From Hymenobacter tibetensis (lineage in GTDB: Bacteria > Bacteroidota > Bacteroidia > Cytophagales > Hymenobacteraceae): a stretch of DNA of 64,000 bases. Shown here piece by piece: positions 27,417-34,719 of this stretch (position 1 is its first letter; each line of letters starts with the position of its first letter). The notes below the pieces were generated by a model. That model did not search any database. It had not been told where the DNA came from and worked only from the letters and a program-made list of their open reading frames with translations. The position numbers and the translations under genes were made by a program. Where the stretch lies: assembly GCF_022827545.1 (NCBI RefSeq), contig NZ_CP094669.1, forward strand, positions 1,950,001-2,014,000, given 5' to 3'.

Positions 27417-28907
27417 TCAGTTGGCGCTGGCTGGGGTGGCGTATTGTGGCAACGGCGTTGATTCGCCGTACTGCACAATGTTCTCGATCATGCCCCGGAA
27501 AATAATGAAGTGGAACGGCACCAAGGAATACCAGTAGAGCCGGCCCGCCAGGCCCCGCGGGCGGAAGGAAGCCAACTGTTCCAGGGTGTGCGACCCATCG
27601 GCGTTGGGCAGAATGCGGAATTGCAACCACGCTTCGCCGGGGAGTTTCATTTCGGCGTAAAGCAACAGGCGGCCGCTTTTCCGGTCGGCAACGAGCACGC
27701 GCCAAAAGTCGAGCGGGTCGCCGGCGCGCAGGCTGGTGGGGGAGCGGCGGCCTCGGCGCAAGCCTACGCCACCGGCCACTTTATCCATGAGGCCCCGTAC
27801 GCGCCACAGCCAATCAACTTTGTACCAGCCCCGTTCTCCGCCGATGCTCCACACGTTTTGCAGCACCTCTTGGGGTGGGCGCGTGAAACGCAGCGTCTGG
27901 CGGTCGGTGAGCAGGCCGTGTTGCGGAATCTGGATGTGGTCCATGTAGTTGCGGGGCATCACGCCGCTGCTGAGTGCGTCGCTCCAGCTGCTTATCACTT
28001 CGTTTTGCTCGATGCGCTGGAACGCTAGCTCCACGGCGGCATAGTAGCTCATGCATTCGTGGGGCAACACGCGGGTTATACTGCGCGCCGGATCGGTTAC
28101 GGTATCGTTGCGCAGGCTTTCCACCAAGCTCTGGGCCAGTGAAAACGTGGTGCGCGTCACCAGAAACAGCCACCACGACGAGAGCCGCGGCGTAAGCACG
28201 GGCACCGTCACAATGTAGCGCCGGTAGCCCCGCACACTGGCCAGTTTCAGCAGCATTTCGCGGTACGTCAGTACATCGGGCCCCCCAATGTCGAAGGATT
28301 GGTTGAGGCAGGCCGGGTTGTCGAGCACGTGGGTCAGGTAGTACATCACGTCGCGGATGCCGATAGGCTGGCAGCGCGAGTTCAGCCACCGTGGCGTTAC
28401 CATCACGGGTAGCTTTTCCACCAAATCCCGGATAATCTCGAACGAGGCCGACCCCGATCCAATAATAATGCTGGCCCGCAATACGGTGAGGGCCGCTTTG
28501 CATTTGCTTAGCACCTCTTCCACCGCTTTGCGCGAGCGTAAGTGCGTGCTCAGGTCGTGGTCATTGGCGATGCCGGAAAGGTAGATAACCTGGCGGGCCG
28601 TGGTGGTGTCAAGGTACTGCCCGAAGTGTTCGGCGGAACGCTGCTCCGACTGGAAAAAATTCTTGTCGTTGCCGCTCATGGAGTGTACCAGATAATACGC
28701 CGCGTCGATGTCGGTGGGTAAGTCCTGCAGCGACTCTGGTTTCAGCAAGTCGCCTTGTACTATCTGCACGCGGCTAAGCAGTCGTTCGGGTAGCTCGAAG
28801 CGGCGCGGGTCGCGCACGAGGCATAGTACATCGTGGCCAGCTTCCACTAGCAGGGGGAGCAGACGTTGGCCGATATAGCCGTTGGCACCAGTGAGCAGGA
28901 TTTTCAT
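27417..28907 (-). CDS. NAD-binding epimerase/dehydratase-type SDR fused to DUF2867
   Basis: 496 residues. The N-terminal half is an atypical SDR with the dinucleotide motif GANGYIGQRLLPLL at residues 7-20, DAAYYLVHSMSG and the VIYLSGI strand; the classic YxxxK pair is not obvious. The C-terminal about 170 residues match DUF2867 (DFWRVLVADRKSGRLLLYAEMKLPGEAWLQF; GRLYWYSLVPFHFIIFRGM). This two-part build is a common bacterial arrangement of unknown substrate, often discussed as acting on membrane-near or lipid molecules. It is a monocistronic unit divergent from the DUF3592-like gene. Confidence 0.9.
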   Translation of the reverse strand: MKILLTGANGYIGQRLLPLLVEAGHDVLCLVRDPRRFELPERLLSRVQIVQGDLLKPESLQDLPTDIDAAYYLVHSMSGNDKNFFQSEQRSAEHFGQYLDTTTARQVIYLSGIANDHDLSTHLRSRKAVEEVLSKCKAALTVLRASIIIGSGSASFEIIRDLVEKLPVMVTPRWLNSRCQPIGIRDVMYYLTHVLDNPACLNQSFDIGGPDVLTYREMLLKLASVRGYRRYIVTVPVLTPRLSSWWLFLVTRTTFSLAQSLVESLRNDTVTDPARSITRVLPHECMSYYAAVELAFQRIEQNEVISSWSDALSSGVMPRNYMDHIQIPQHGLLTDRQTLRFTRPPQEVLQNVWSIGGERGWYKVDWLWRVRGLMDKVAGGVGLRRGRRSPTSLRAGDPLDFWRVLVADRKSGRLLLYAEMKLPGEAWLQFRILPNADGSHTLEQLASFRPRGLAGRLYWYSLVPFHFIIFRGMIENIVQYGESTPLPQYATPASAN

Positions 28908-29141
28908 AACGGTCAGGCAAGGAGTGGTTTCTCTTTAACCGAAGCGCGGCCATTCAGTTGCCTAAACTGCTGGCTGGTTGGCGAAATCACCAGACTTCGC
29001 ACGTGCCACCTAGCACAACCTGTTTATTTATAGTAAAAAATATATATTTAACTAGTTTCCAAGCTGGCCGCAGCAGTACAGGGCCAGCGGTGGCAAGCAG
29101 CTAGCACCCGCTAGGTTCGAAAACTAACCCGCCATTCCCCG

Positions 29142-30098
29142 ATGTTCCGCCACTTCTTTCGCTTTCTCGGGCGCTTGTATGAAGTTTTCTGGATGCTGCT
29201 CCTGACTGCTCTGCTAAGCGTGGCGGCGGTAGTAACTTGGCATTTCTACCAGCAGGAGCAGTTTCAAAACCAACTGAAGCGCCAGGGCCGACCCGTAACA
29301 GTACGAATCGAGCACACCGACCGAAAGCCGCGGGCCATCTGGGATGCGCTAGGCAACGCAGTGTATATCGACTTCACGTACCAGCAGCGCCCCTACGAAG
29401 CTCGCTGCATCAGCGACACCGTGTGGCTATCGGAGGGGGAGCCCATTACCTTGCTCTACCACCCGCAACTGGACCAGTTTGGCCAACTGCAACAGGTGCA
29501 AGCTCCCGCGCAGACACGGGTCGCGTCGAGGCTGATTAAATGGACGGTTGCCACCAAATTCGATCAGGAAACCAAGGCACTGGGGCTCTTCCTGTTGATT
29601 GCAAGCACGTTGTTTTTCGTTGGAAGTGGCGTGCTCGTGTACCTCACGGGCCTAACGTTTATCCGAGTTATTGCGCGAAGTGTGTTGCTTGTGGGGTTGG
29701 GAGCGGGGGGCGTATTTTTCACGTACGATACCATCGCGTATTATCGGTACGCAGTCCAGCTGAAGCGCAACGGGCAGCGTATGGAGGTGGTCGTGCACGA
29801 TACCGACCGGCATACACATGGTCGCAAAACCAGTTGGCACACCTACGACGCCACTTTTCGGTTCAACAACCAGGACCGGGTAGTAGCTATTGATGAAGCC
29901 GACTATAATCGTTTGAACACCAGGGGCTCACGCCTTGCCGTACGCTACGAAGCGGCCTTGGACGACTTTATTGCTGTCGACTACCCCCCGCGCCTCTCTC
30001 AGGTGGTGATGCCTCTGTTTTTCTGGTTGCTTTTTGTTTTGCTGATTCGGCCTGCGCCCGTTCGCCAGTCTGCCCCCCAACCTGACAAACAGCTCTGA
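29142..30098 (+). CDS. Membrane protein with two DUF3592-like units
   Basis: 318 residues, four predicted helices (about 12-32, 145-167, 171-190 and 288-306). Two extracytoplasmic beta-rich segments follow helices 1 and 3: RPVTVRIEHTDRK then PITLLYHPQLDQFG, and RMEVVVHDTDRHTHG then RLAVRYEAALDDFIAVDYPP. Both have the strand and 'LYHP/RYEA' ending typical of DUF3592 proteins, so this looks like an internal duplication. The function is unknown. It is a single-gene unit. Confidence 0.75.
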   Translation: MFRHFFRFLGRLYEVFWMLLLTALLSVAAVVTWHFYQQEQFQNQLKRQGRPVTVRIEHTDRKPRAIWDALGNAVYIDFTYQQRPYEARCISDTVWLSEGEPITLLYHPQLDQFGQLQQVQAPAQTRVASRLIKWTVATKFDQETKALGLFLLIASTLFFVGSGVLVYLTGLTFIRVIARSVLLVGLGAGGVFFTYDTIAYYRYAVQLKRNGQRMEVVVHDTDRHTHGRKTSWHTYDATFRFNNQDRVVAIDEADYNRLNTRGSRLAVRYEAALDDFIAVDYPPRLSQVVMPLFFWLLFVLLIRPAPVRQSAPQPDKQL

Positions 30099-30227
30099 AA
30101 GGCAGGGCTGATACGAGCAGGGCAGGCGCAGTCATCTGCTGGTTGACGAAGCATAACGGCACCCCCGCTACAGCCTGTACACGGTTAGCATCGCCTGTAG
30201 CCGCACTGGAATGGAGCCGGTGTAATT

Positions 30228-30422
30228 CTACAGAAACAAGCCCAGCGAGTTGTTGCTTTCCAGGCTGTCAAGCAGTTCGTGTAAGCGTTGCACCCAGGCC
30301 CGCTGTTCATCGGTCAATTCGGAGTTAGCAAGCTGCTCAACTAAGCTTTGTGCTTCCTGCAAGCTGCAAGTGGCTGCCGGAAGAGAGGTGCGATAAAGTA
30401 TCAAACAAGCCCATAAGTACAT
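30228..30422 (-). CDS. Small protein, possible
   Basis: 64 residues: a short hydrophobic N-terminus (WACLILYRTSLPAA) followed by an amphipathic helical part (LQEAQSLVEQLANSELTDEQRAWVQRL). The regular helix and acidic/hydrophobic spacing look like real protein, but no family is recognised and the start is uncertain. Convergent with the DUF3592-like gene and downstream of lysA. Confidence 0.4.
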   Translation of the reverse strand: MYLWACLILYRTSLPAATCSLQEAQSLVEQLANSELTDEQRAWVQRLHELLDSLESNNSLGLFL

Positions 30423-30483
30423 GCGGTAAGTAGATGATAGAACTAGCCAACGGCAACAATATACACGCTTGCTGCTTCACTTA

Positions 30484-30527
30484 AACTGGCTCCTACCATC
30501 TCCACGCGGGAGCGGCAAGAGCCAGTT
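30484..30527 (-). terminator. Possible stem-loop after lysA
   Basis: AACTGGCTC (30484-30492) pairs with GAGCCAGTT (30519-30527) around a 26-base loop that itself contains a small GC hairpin. It lies 60 bases past the lysA stop. No strong T-run follows. Confidence 0.35.
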
Positions 30528-30587
30528 ACTATGTGCAACGTACGCCGGGTGAACACCCAGCGCAAAGCTTCAGCAAGTTGTCGGCGG

Positions 30588-31736
30588 TTATTCGCCTACG
30601 TACACGGCGGGTGCTTTCTCGCGCAAGTTGTACCCCGACGACATCACTTCTCCATACGCTCCCGCCGAGCGGATAGCGACCAAGTCGCCGCGCTGCGTTT
30701 CGGGTAGAAGCACGGCTTTACGAAACGTGTCCGACGACTCGCAAATGGGACCTACCACATCGTAGAGCTGTTCTGGGGCCTGGCTGCTGAGGTTCTGAAT
30801 GTGGTGGTAGCTGCCATACAGGGCTGGGCGCATCAGTTCCGTCATGCCAGCATCGAGGATGGCAAAATTGGTTTGCTGGCTCTGCTTCACGTATAGCACC
30901 TTGCTCACCAACGTGCCGCACTGCGCTACCAAGGCCCGGCCCAACTCTACGTGCACCTGCTGGCCCGGCCGCCGGATAAGGTGCCGCTCGAACATCGAGA
31001 AGTACCCTTCAAAATCCGGAATCGAGTGCGTATCAGGCTGCTCGTAGCTGATGCCGAGGCCGCCACCCACGTTGAGGTGAGGCAAGTGGTGGCCCTGGTC
31101 GGTGAGGGCGGTTTGCAGGTCGTTGAGCCGCTCGCTGAGTTTGGCAAACACCTGAAGGTTAGTAATTTGGGAACCAATGTGGGCATGCAGCCCAACCAGC
31201 TCCAAATTCGGCAAGGAACCCAGGTGAGCTACCACCGCCGGCAGATCAGTGAGGCTGATACCAAATTTGTTGGCCGCCAAGCCAGTCGTGATATGGGGGT
31301 GCGTATAAGCGTCCACGTTAGGATTCACCCGCAGCGCCACCCGTGCCTTGCGGTTTTGGGCGCCAGCCAGCGCATCCAGCACCGCCAGTTCCTCCGCCGA
31401 TTCGGCATTGAAGCACCAGATGTCGGCGGCCAGGGCCAGGTTGATTTCCGCGTCCGACTTGCCCACGCCCGCAAACACGATGTGGTCGGGGGCGAAGCCC
31501 GCATCTAGGGCCCGCTGCACCTCGCCACCGCTCACGCAGTCGGCACCCAAGCCCCGGTTTTTGATGCGTTCCAGCACGGGTAGGTTGGCGTTGGCCTTCA
31601 GCGCGTAGTGCACTTGGAAGTTGCGGGGTTGTGCTGCTTGCTGCAACGCTGTCAGGGTCTCGTCGAGCAGGCCAAGGTTGTAGTGGTAGAAGGGGGTGGG
31701 CTGCGACAGCAGCGCGGAAGAAAGTTGAAAAGACAT
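30588..31736 (-). CDS. lysA: Diaminopimelate decarboxylase
   Basis: 382 residues from ATG 31736 (MSFQLSSALL); an in-frame ATG at 31805 adds 23 unconserved residues. PLP-dependent fold III enzyme: the PLP lysine is in HYALKANANLPVL, followed by GADCVSGGEVQRAL, the glycine-rich HIGSQI region, NVGGGLGISYE and the C-terminal catalytic CESSDTF and RSAGAYGEVMSSGYNLRE. It decarboxylates meso-diaminopimelate to L-lysine, the last step of the lysine pathway. It is on the same strand as lysC, 179 bases downstream of it, so the first and last enzymes of the pathway are side by side. Confidence 0.95.
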   Translation of the reverse strand: MSFQLSSALLSQPTPFYHYNLGLLDETLTALQQAAQPRNFQVHYALKANANLPVLERIKNRGLGADCVSGGEVQRALDAGFAPDHIVFAGVGKSDAEINLALAADIWCFNAESAEELAVLDALAGAQNRKARVALRVNPNVDAYTHPHITTGLAANKFGISLTDLPAVVAHLGSLPNLELVGLHAHIGSQITNLQVFAKLSERLNDLQTALTDQGHHLPHLNVGGGLGISYEQPDTHSIPDFEGYFSMFERHLIRRPGQQVHVELGRALVAQCGTLVSKVLYVKQSQQTNFAILDAGMTELMRPALYGSYHHIQNLSSQAPEQLYDVVGPICESSDTFRKAVLLPETQRGDLVAIRSAGAYGEVMSSGYNLREKAPAVYVGE

Positions 31737-31766
31737 AGGGCGTAAGGGCCTGACCACGTTAAGAAG

Positions 31767-31797
31767 ACCAGTGCTAGTGTTAAAGCTAAGCACTGGT
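31767..31797 (-). promoter_or_regulatory. Inverted repeat between lysC and lysA
   Basis: ACCAGTGCT at 31767-31775 pairs with AGCACTGGT at 31789-31797 around a 13-base loop. It lies 31 bases upstream of the lysA start in a 179-base gap between two genes of one pathway. It could be a weak terminator, an operator or an RNA processing signal; the sequence does not decide. Confidence 0.3.
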
Positions 31798-31915
31798 TGA
31801 TGCACTTACTTTTGCTGCCTGTTAAGGGTGTGCAACCGAGTAAGAACTAGAGGTGGTTGACTAGGGTATGTGTATGGGTTCTGGAAAAGAAACTACAGAA
31901 AGCAGCTAGCTGGGC

Positions 31916-33283
31916 TTAGCCTACCAATTCAGATTCTCCCTTGGGAGAGGAGGTGAAGGCGTGCGGCCGAAACAGACCCCTGTTCAGCGCTTGCAAGGTC
32001 TGCACTTTGTCGGAGGTATGCACCAGGATGCTGATGTTGTTGGGGGAGCCGCCGTAGGAAATCATGCGCAGCGGAATATCTTTCAGTGCCTCAAACGCTC
32101 GTTGTGCCGCCCCGTGGTGGGCCTGCACCAAATTGCCTACCAGACAAATGATGGTTTGCTGCTCGTCTACTTCCACGGTGCCAAAGCGGCGCAGCTCGTC
32201 CAGGATTTGGGGCAGGCGGGTGGTGTCGTCGATGGTAAGGGATACGGCTACTTCCGACGTGGTAATCATGTCAATGGAAGTGCGGTACCGCTCGAATATC
32301 TCGAACAAGTTGCGCAGGAAACCATGCGCCAGCAGCATCCTGCTCGACTTCACATTGATAGCCGTAATACCGTCTTTGGCTGCTACCGCCTTGATGGCTT
32401 CGTTGCCGGTTTTGCTGGAAATGAGCGTACCGGGGGCCTCCGGCTGCATGGTGTTCAGCAGCCGCACTGGGATGCCGTGCAACCGGGCCGGAAGTACCGA
32501 GCTTGGGTGCAGAATCTTAGCTCCAAAATATGCCAGTTCCGCGGCCTCGTCAAACGACAATTCGCGCAACGGATATGTGTCTTGAACGATGCGCGGGTCG
32601 TTGTTGTGCAAGCCGTCAATGTCGGTCCAGATTTGAATTTCCGTGGCATCCACGGCCGCCCCGATAAGCGAGGCCGAGTAATCGGAGCCCCCACGCTTGA
32701 GGTTGTCGATGAAGCCCTGCGCATTGCGGCAGATGTAGCCCTGCGTGACAAACAGCTTTTTGCTTTCATGCTGCGTCAACTGGGCGGTCAAATGCTCCTG
32801 GATATAGGCAGTGTCGGGCTCATCGTCCTGGTCGATGCGCATGAAGTCTAAGGCAGGCAGCAGCACGGCATCGTACTGCAAAACGCTGGTCAGATACTGA
32901 TGAAACAGGTAGGTGCTCAGTAGCTCGCCCTGGGCCAGAATCACCCGCTCACCAGAAGCCGACAGCGGCTGCCGCATGAGGTCGAAGATGGCACGAAAGA
33001 TACCGTCCAGCTTTTTGATAGCCACTGTTGCCAAGGCCTCGTCAGCAAATAACTCGCGGGCTATCATGTGGTAGTCTTGGCGCATGATTTCAATGCGCGA
33101 CGTGGCGGCCGTCTGGTCGCCGTCGTAGAGGAGGCGCGCGATACCAACCAGGGTGTTGGTGGTGCCGCTCATGGCCGACAGCACCACAATGCGTGGCTGT
33201 TCCGGGAGGTCAATCAACTTGGCCACTTCGCGCATCCGTTGCGCCGACCCGACGGACGTGCCGCCAAACTTGAGGATTTTCAT
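31916..33283 (-). CDS. lysC: Aspartate kinase
   Basis: 455 residues from ATG 33283, giving the canonical MKILKFGGTSVGSAQRM; an upstream in-frame ATG at 33337 would cross the terminator hairpin and is rejected. The kinase domain shows KFGGTSVG, the GERVILAQGELLST segment and LKRGGSDYSASLIGAAVDA with IWTDIDGLHNNDPRIV. Two ACT domains (about 310-455) follow: ITAINVKSSRMLLAHGFLRN and TIICLVGNLVQ. No homoserine dehydrogenase is attached, so it is monofunctional. It phosphorylates L-aspartate for lysine, threonine and methionine synthesis and is probably feedback-regulated through the ACT domains. Pairing with lysA suggests the lysine/DAP branch. Confidence 0.95.
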   Translation of the reverse strand: MKILKFGGTSVGSAQRMREVAKLIDLPEQPRIVVLSAMSGTTNTLVGIARLLYDGDQTAATSRIEIMRQDYHMIARELFADEALATVAIKKLDGIFRAIFDLMRQPLSASGERVILAQGELLSTYLFHQYLTSVLQYDAVLLPALDFMRIDQDDEPDTAYIQEHLTAQLTQHESKKLFVTQGYICRNAQGFIDNLKRGGSDYSASLIGAAVDATEIQIWTDIDGLHNNDPRIVQDTYPLRELSFDEAAELAYFGAKILHPSSVLPARLHGIPVRLLNTMQPEAPGTLISSKTGNEAIKAVAAKDGITAINVKSSRMLLAHGFLRNLFEIFERYRTSIDMITTSEVAVSLTIDDTTRLPQILDELRRFGTVEVDEQQTIICLVGNLVQAHHGAAQRAFEALKDIPLRMISYGGSPNNISILVHTSDKVQTLQALNRGLFRPHAFTSSPKGESELVG

Positions 33284-33320
33284 ATAGGTGAAAAGAAAAA
33301 GCAGAGGCGTGACAACAAAC

Positions 33321-33350
33321 AAAAAGCGCCGGTCCAAAGAGGACCGGCGC
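33321..33350 (-). terminator. Terminator hairpin in the lysC leader (probable attenuator)
   Basis: On the minus strand GCGCCGGTCC, loop TCTTT, GGACCGGCGC, then TTTTTGTTTG: a perfect 10-bp GC stem with a T-run, ending 37 bases before the lysC ATG. There is no room for a promoter between hairpin and start codon, so a lysC transcript must begin upstream and pass through it. This is what a transcription attenuator looks like. The antiterminator structure was not identified. Confidence 0.65.
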
Positions 33351-33367
33351 GGAGGGTTCAGGAGCAG

Positions 33368-33418
33368 CTAGGTGCAAGGAACAGCAACGACGGTCAGGCC
33401 GGAATCCGTTTCTTGCAT
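33368..33418 (-). CDS. Possible leader peptide upstream of lysC
   Basis: A 16-codon frame on the minus strand, MQETDSGLTVVAVPCT, ends 18 bases before the attenuator-like stem. It contains three Thr and three Val codons but no Lys codon. The position fits a leader peptide, but the length is short enough for chance, and codon bias toward a regulatory amino acid is weak. Confidence 0.25.
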   Translation of the reverse strand: MQETDSGLTVVAVPCT

Positions 33419-33582
33419 TTCTTGACCAATCCGCACACGCCCTCAGCTCCAACCAGCGGCCGGGCAGTGAAAGCGCATACAAAAGCGAAAGGGGTCATGG
33501 GAAATGAAAGCGAGCAGTAAGGCGTGGCTTCGGGATGCAAGTAAAAACATAATTTGCATTTCTCCGCATAGTGGTGCGCTCT

Positions 33583-34350
33583 TTACTGATTCGTTGTGTG
33601 TTGTGCTGCCAGGGCAGTGAGGCTTTTGGCCGCATGGCTGAATTCCGACGGAATCAAAACCACGGTAGTTGTGCTGTTGTCGATGCCGATTTCGGATATC
33701 ATCTGCATCCGGCGCAGTTCCAAGGCCATGGGGCTGTTTTCCATTTGCTGCGCCCCCTGCGTGAGCTTGATGCTGGCTTCCAACTCGGCTTCTGCCTTGA
33801 TGATGCGGGCTCGTTTCTCGCGTACTGCCTCCGCTTCGCGCGCCATAGCCCGCTGCATCGACTCGGGAATCTCGACATCCTTGATTTCCACCAGCTCAAT
33901 CTTGACGCCCCACGGCTCGGTGGCCGCATCTACGAGTTGCAGCAAAGACGCATTGATTTGCTGGCGGCCACGCAGTACTTCATCCAGTTGGTGCTGCCCA
34001 ATGATGTTGCGCAACGCCGTAACGGCCAACTGGTACACGGCTTGGTTGAAGTTGGCTACTTTGATAATAGCCCCAGCCGGATCAACTACCCGGAACCACA
34101 GCACCGCATTCACCTTGATGGTGACGCTGTCTTTGGTGATAGTTTCCTGCTGCTCCAGGTCCACGGTTTTGGTGCGGATGTCAATAGTGACGCGCCGCTC
34201 GATGAAAGGGATGATCCAGTACAAGCCCGGCCCGCGCACCCCCGTAAACCGGCCCAGCCGAAACACAATGGCCCGCTCGTATTCCTGCGCAATGCGGATA
34301 CCGAGCAATAAAAAACCAACAAGAAGCAAGACAACCGTAAGTACAGGCAT
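33583..34350 (-). CDS. Slipin/stomatin-like SPFH-domain membrane protein
   Basis: 255 residues from ATG 34350 (MPVLTVVLLLVGF); an ATG at 34386 adds 12 residues. One N-terminal helix (about 2-20) is followed by the SPFH domain: YERAIVFRLGRFTGVRGPGLYWIIPFIERR, then the KVNAVLWFRVVDP strand, NIIGQHQLDEVL and a charged coiled-coil (AMAREAEAVREKRARIIKAEAELEAS is split by heptads). Slipins form inner-membrane oligomers that scaffold microdomains. The frequent partner NfeD is not adjacent. Its stop is 299 bases upstream of lysC. Confidence 0.93.
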   Translation of the reverse strand: MPVLTVVLLLVGFLLLGIRIAQEYERAIVFRLGRFTGVRGPGLYWIIPFIERRVTIDIRTKTVDLEQQETITKDSVTIKVNAVLWFRVVDPAGAIIKVANFNQAVYQLAVTALRNIIGQHQLDEVLRGRQQINASLLQLVDAATEPWGVKIELVEIKDVEIPESMQRAMAREAEAVREKRARIIKAEAELEASIKLTQGAQQMENSPMALELRRMQMISEIGIDNSTTTVVLIPSEFSHAAKSLTALAAQHTTNQ

Positions 34351-34719
34351 GGCCGTAGGGAGGAAAGTGAAATAAGTTGCGGTCAACCAACGGACCGTGC
34401 CATACCACGCTACAAAGCGGGTGCCGACTGCCTACCACAGAATGAGGTGCCAAGCGACTGTTTCCCCGTAACCTGTAATCCAGTACCATACAGGCCTTTT
34501 TGCGCTACAAAGACCCAGTTTAATACTGTACAAGCGGATACTAAAGCAGCGTCGGCTGCGCGCCACCCTACCATTTTGGATGGGTGGTATTGCCGTTATA
34601 AAAGGGTTAGGCGGGTACTTTCCCTGGATGCACAACGCCCACAAAAAAGGAGCGCACCCTTAGGATGCGCTCCTTTTTTGTGGGCGTTGCAACTGGTTGG
34701 TTGCAAAGAGGTGCCTAGT
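34351..34719. other. Intergenic region between slipin start and susD-like stop
   Basis: 369 bases. It holds the long stem-loop at 34633-34689 and a smaller palindromic stretch at 34565-34590 (CCACCC around ATTTTGG to GGGTGG) that resembles one at about 40285-40310. No gene seen. The slipin promoter should lie in 34360-34480. Confidence 0.5.
34633..34689. terminator. Perfect 24-bp stem bidirectional terminator
   Basis: 34633-34656 is the exact reverse complement of 34666-34689 with a 9-base loop. The core has AAAAAAGGAGCGCA on one arm and TGCGCTCCTTTTTT on the other. It lies 31 bases beyond the stop of the minus-strand SusD-like gene. Confidence 0.8.

Noticed and set aside
32455..32769. Frame inside lysC on the same strand and similar frames in lysA (30718-30921)
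   Set aside because: Fully internal to well-supported genes in a different frame; no independent start context.
33284..33582. Lysine riboswitch upstream of lysC
   Set aside because: I looked for the conserved five-helix core and its hallmark purine-rich loops on the minus strand and could not recognise them; only the terminal hairpin is clear.
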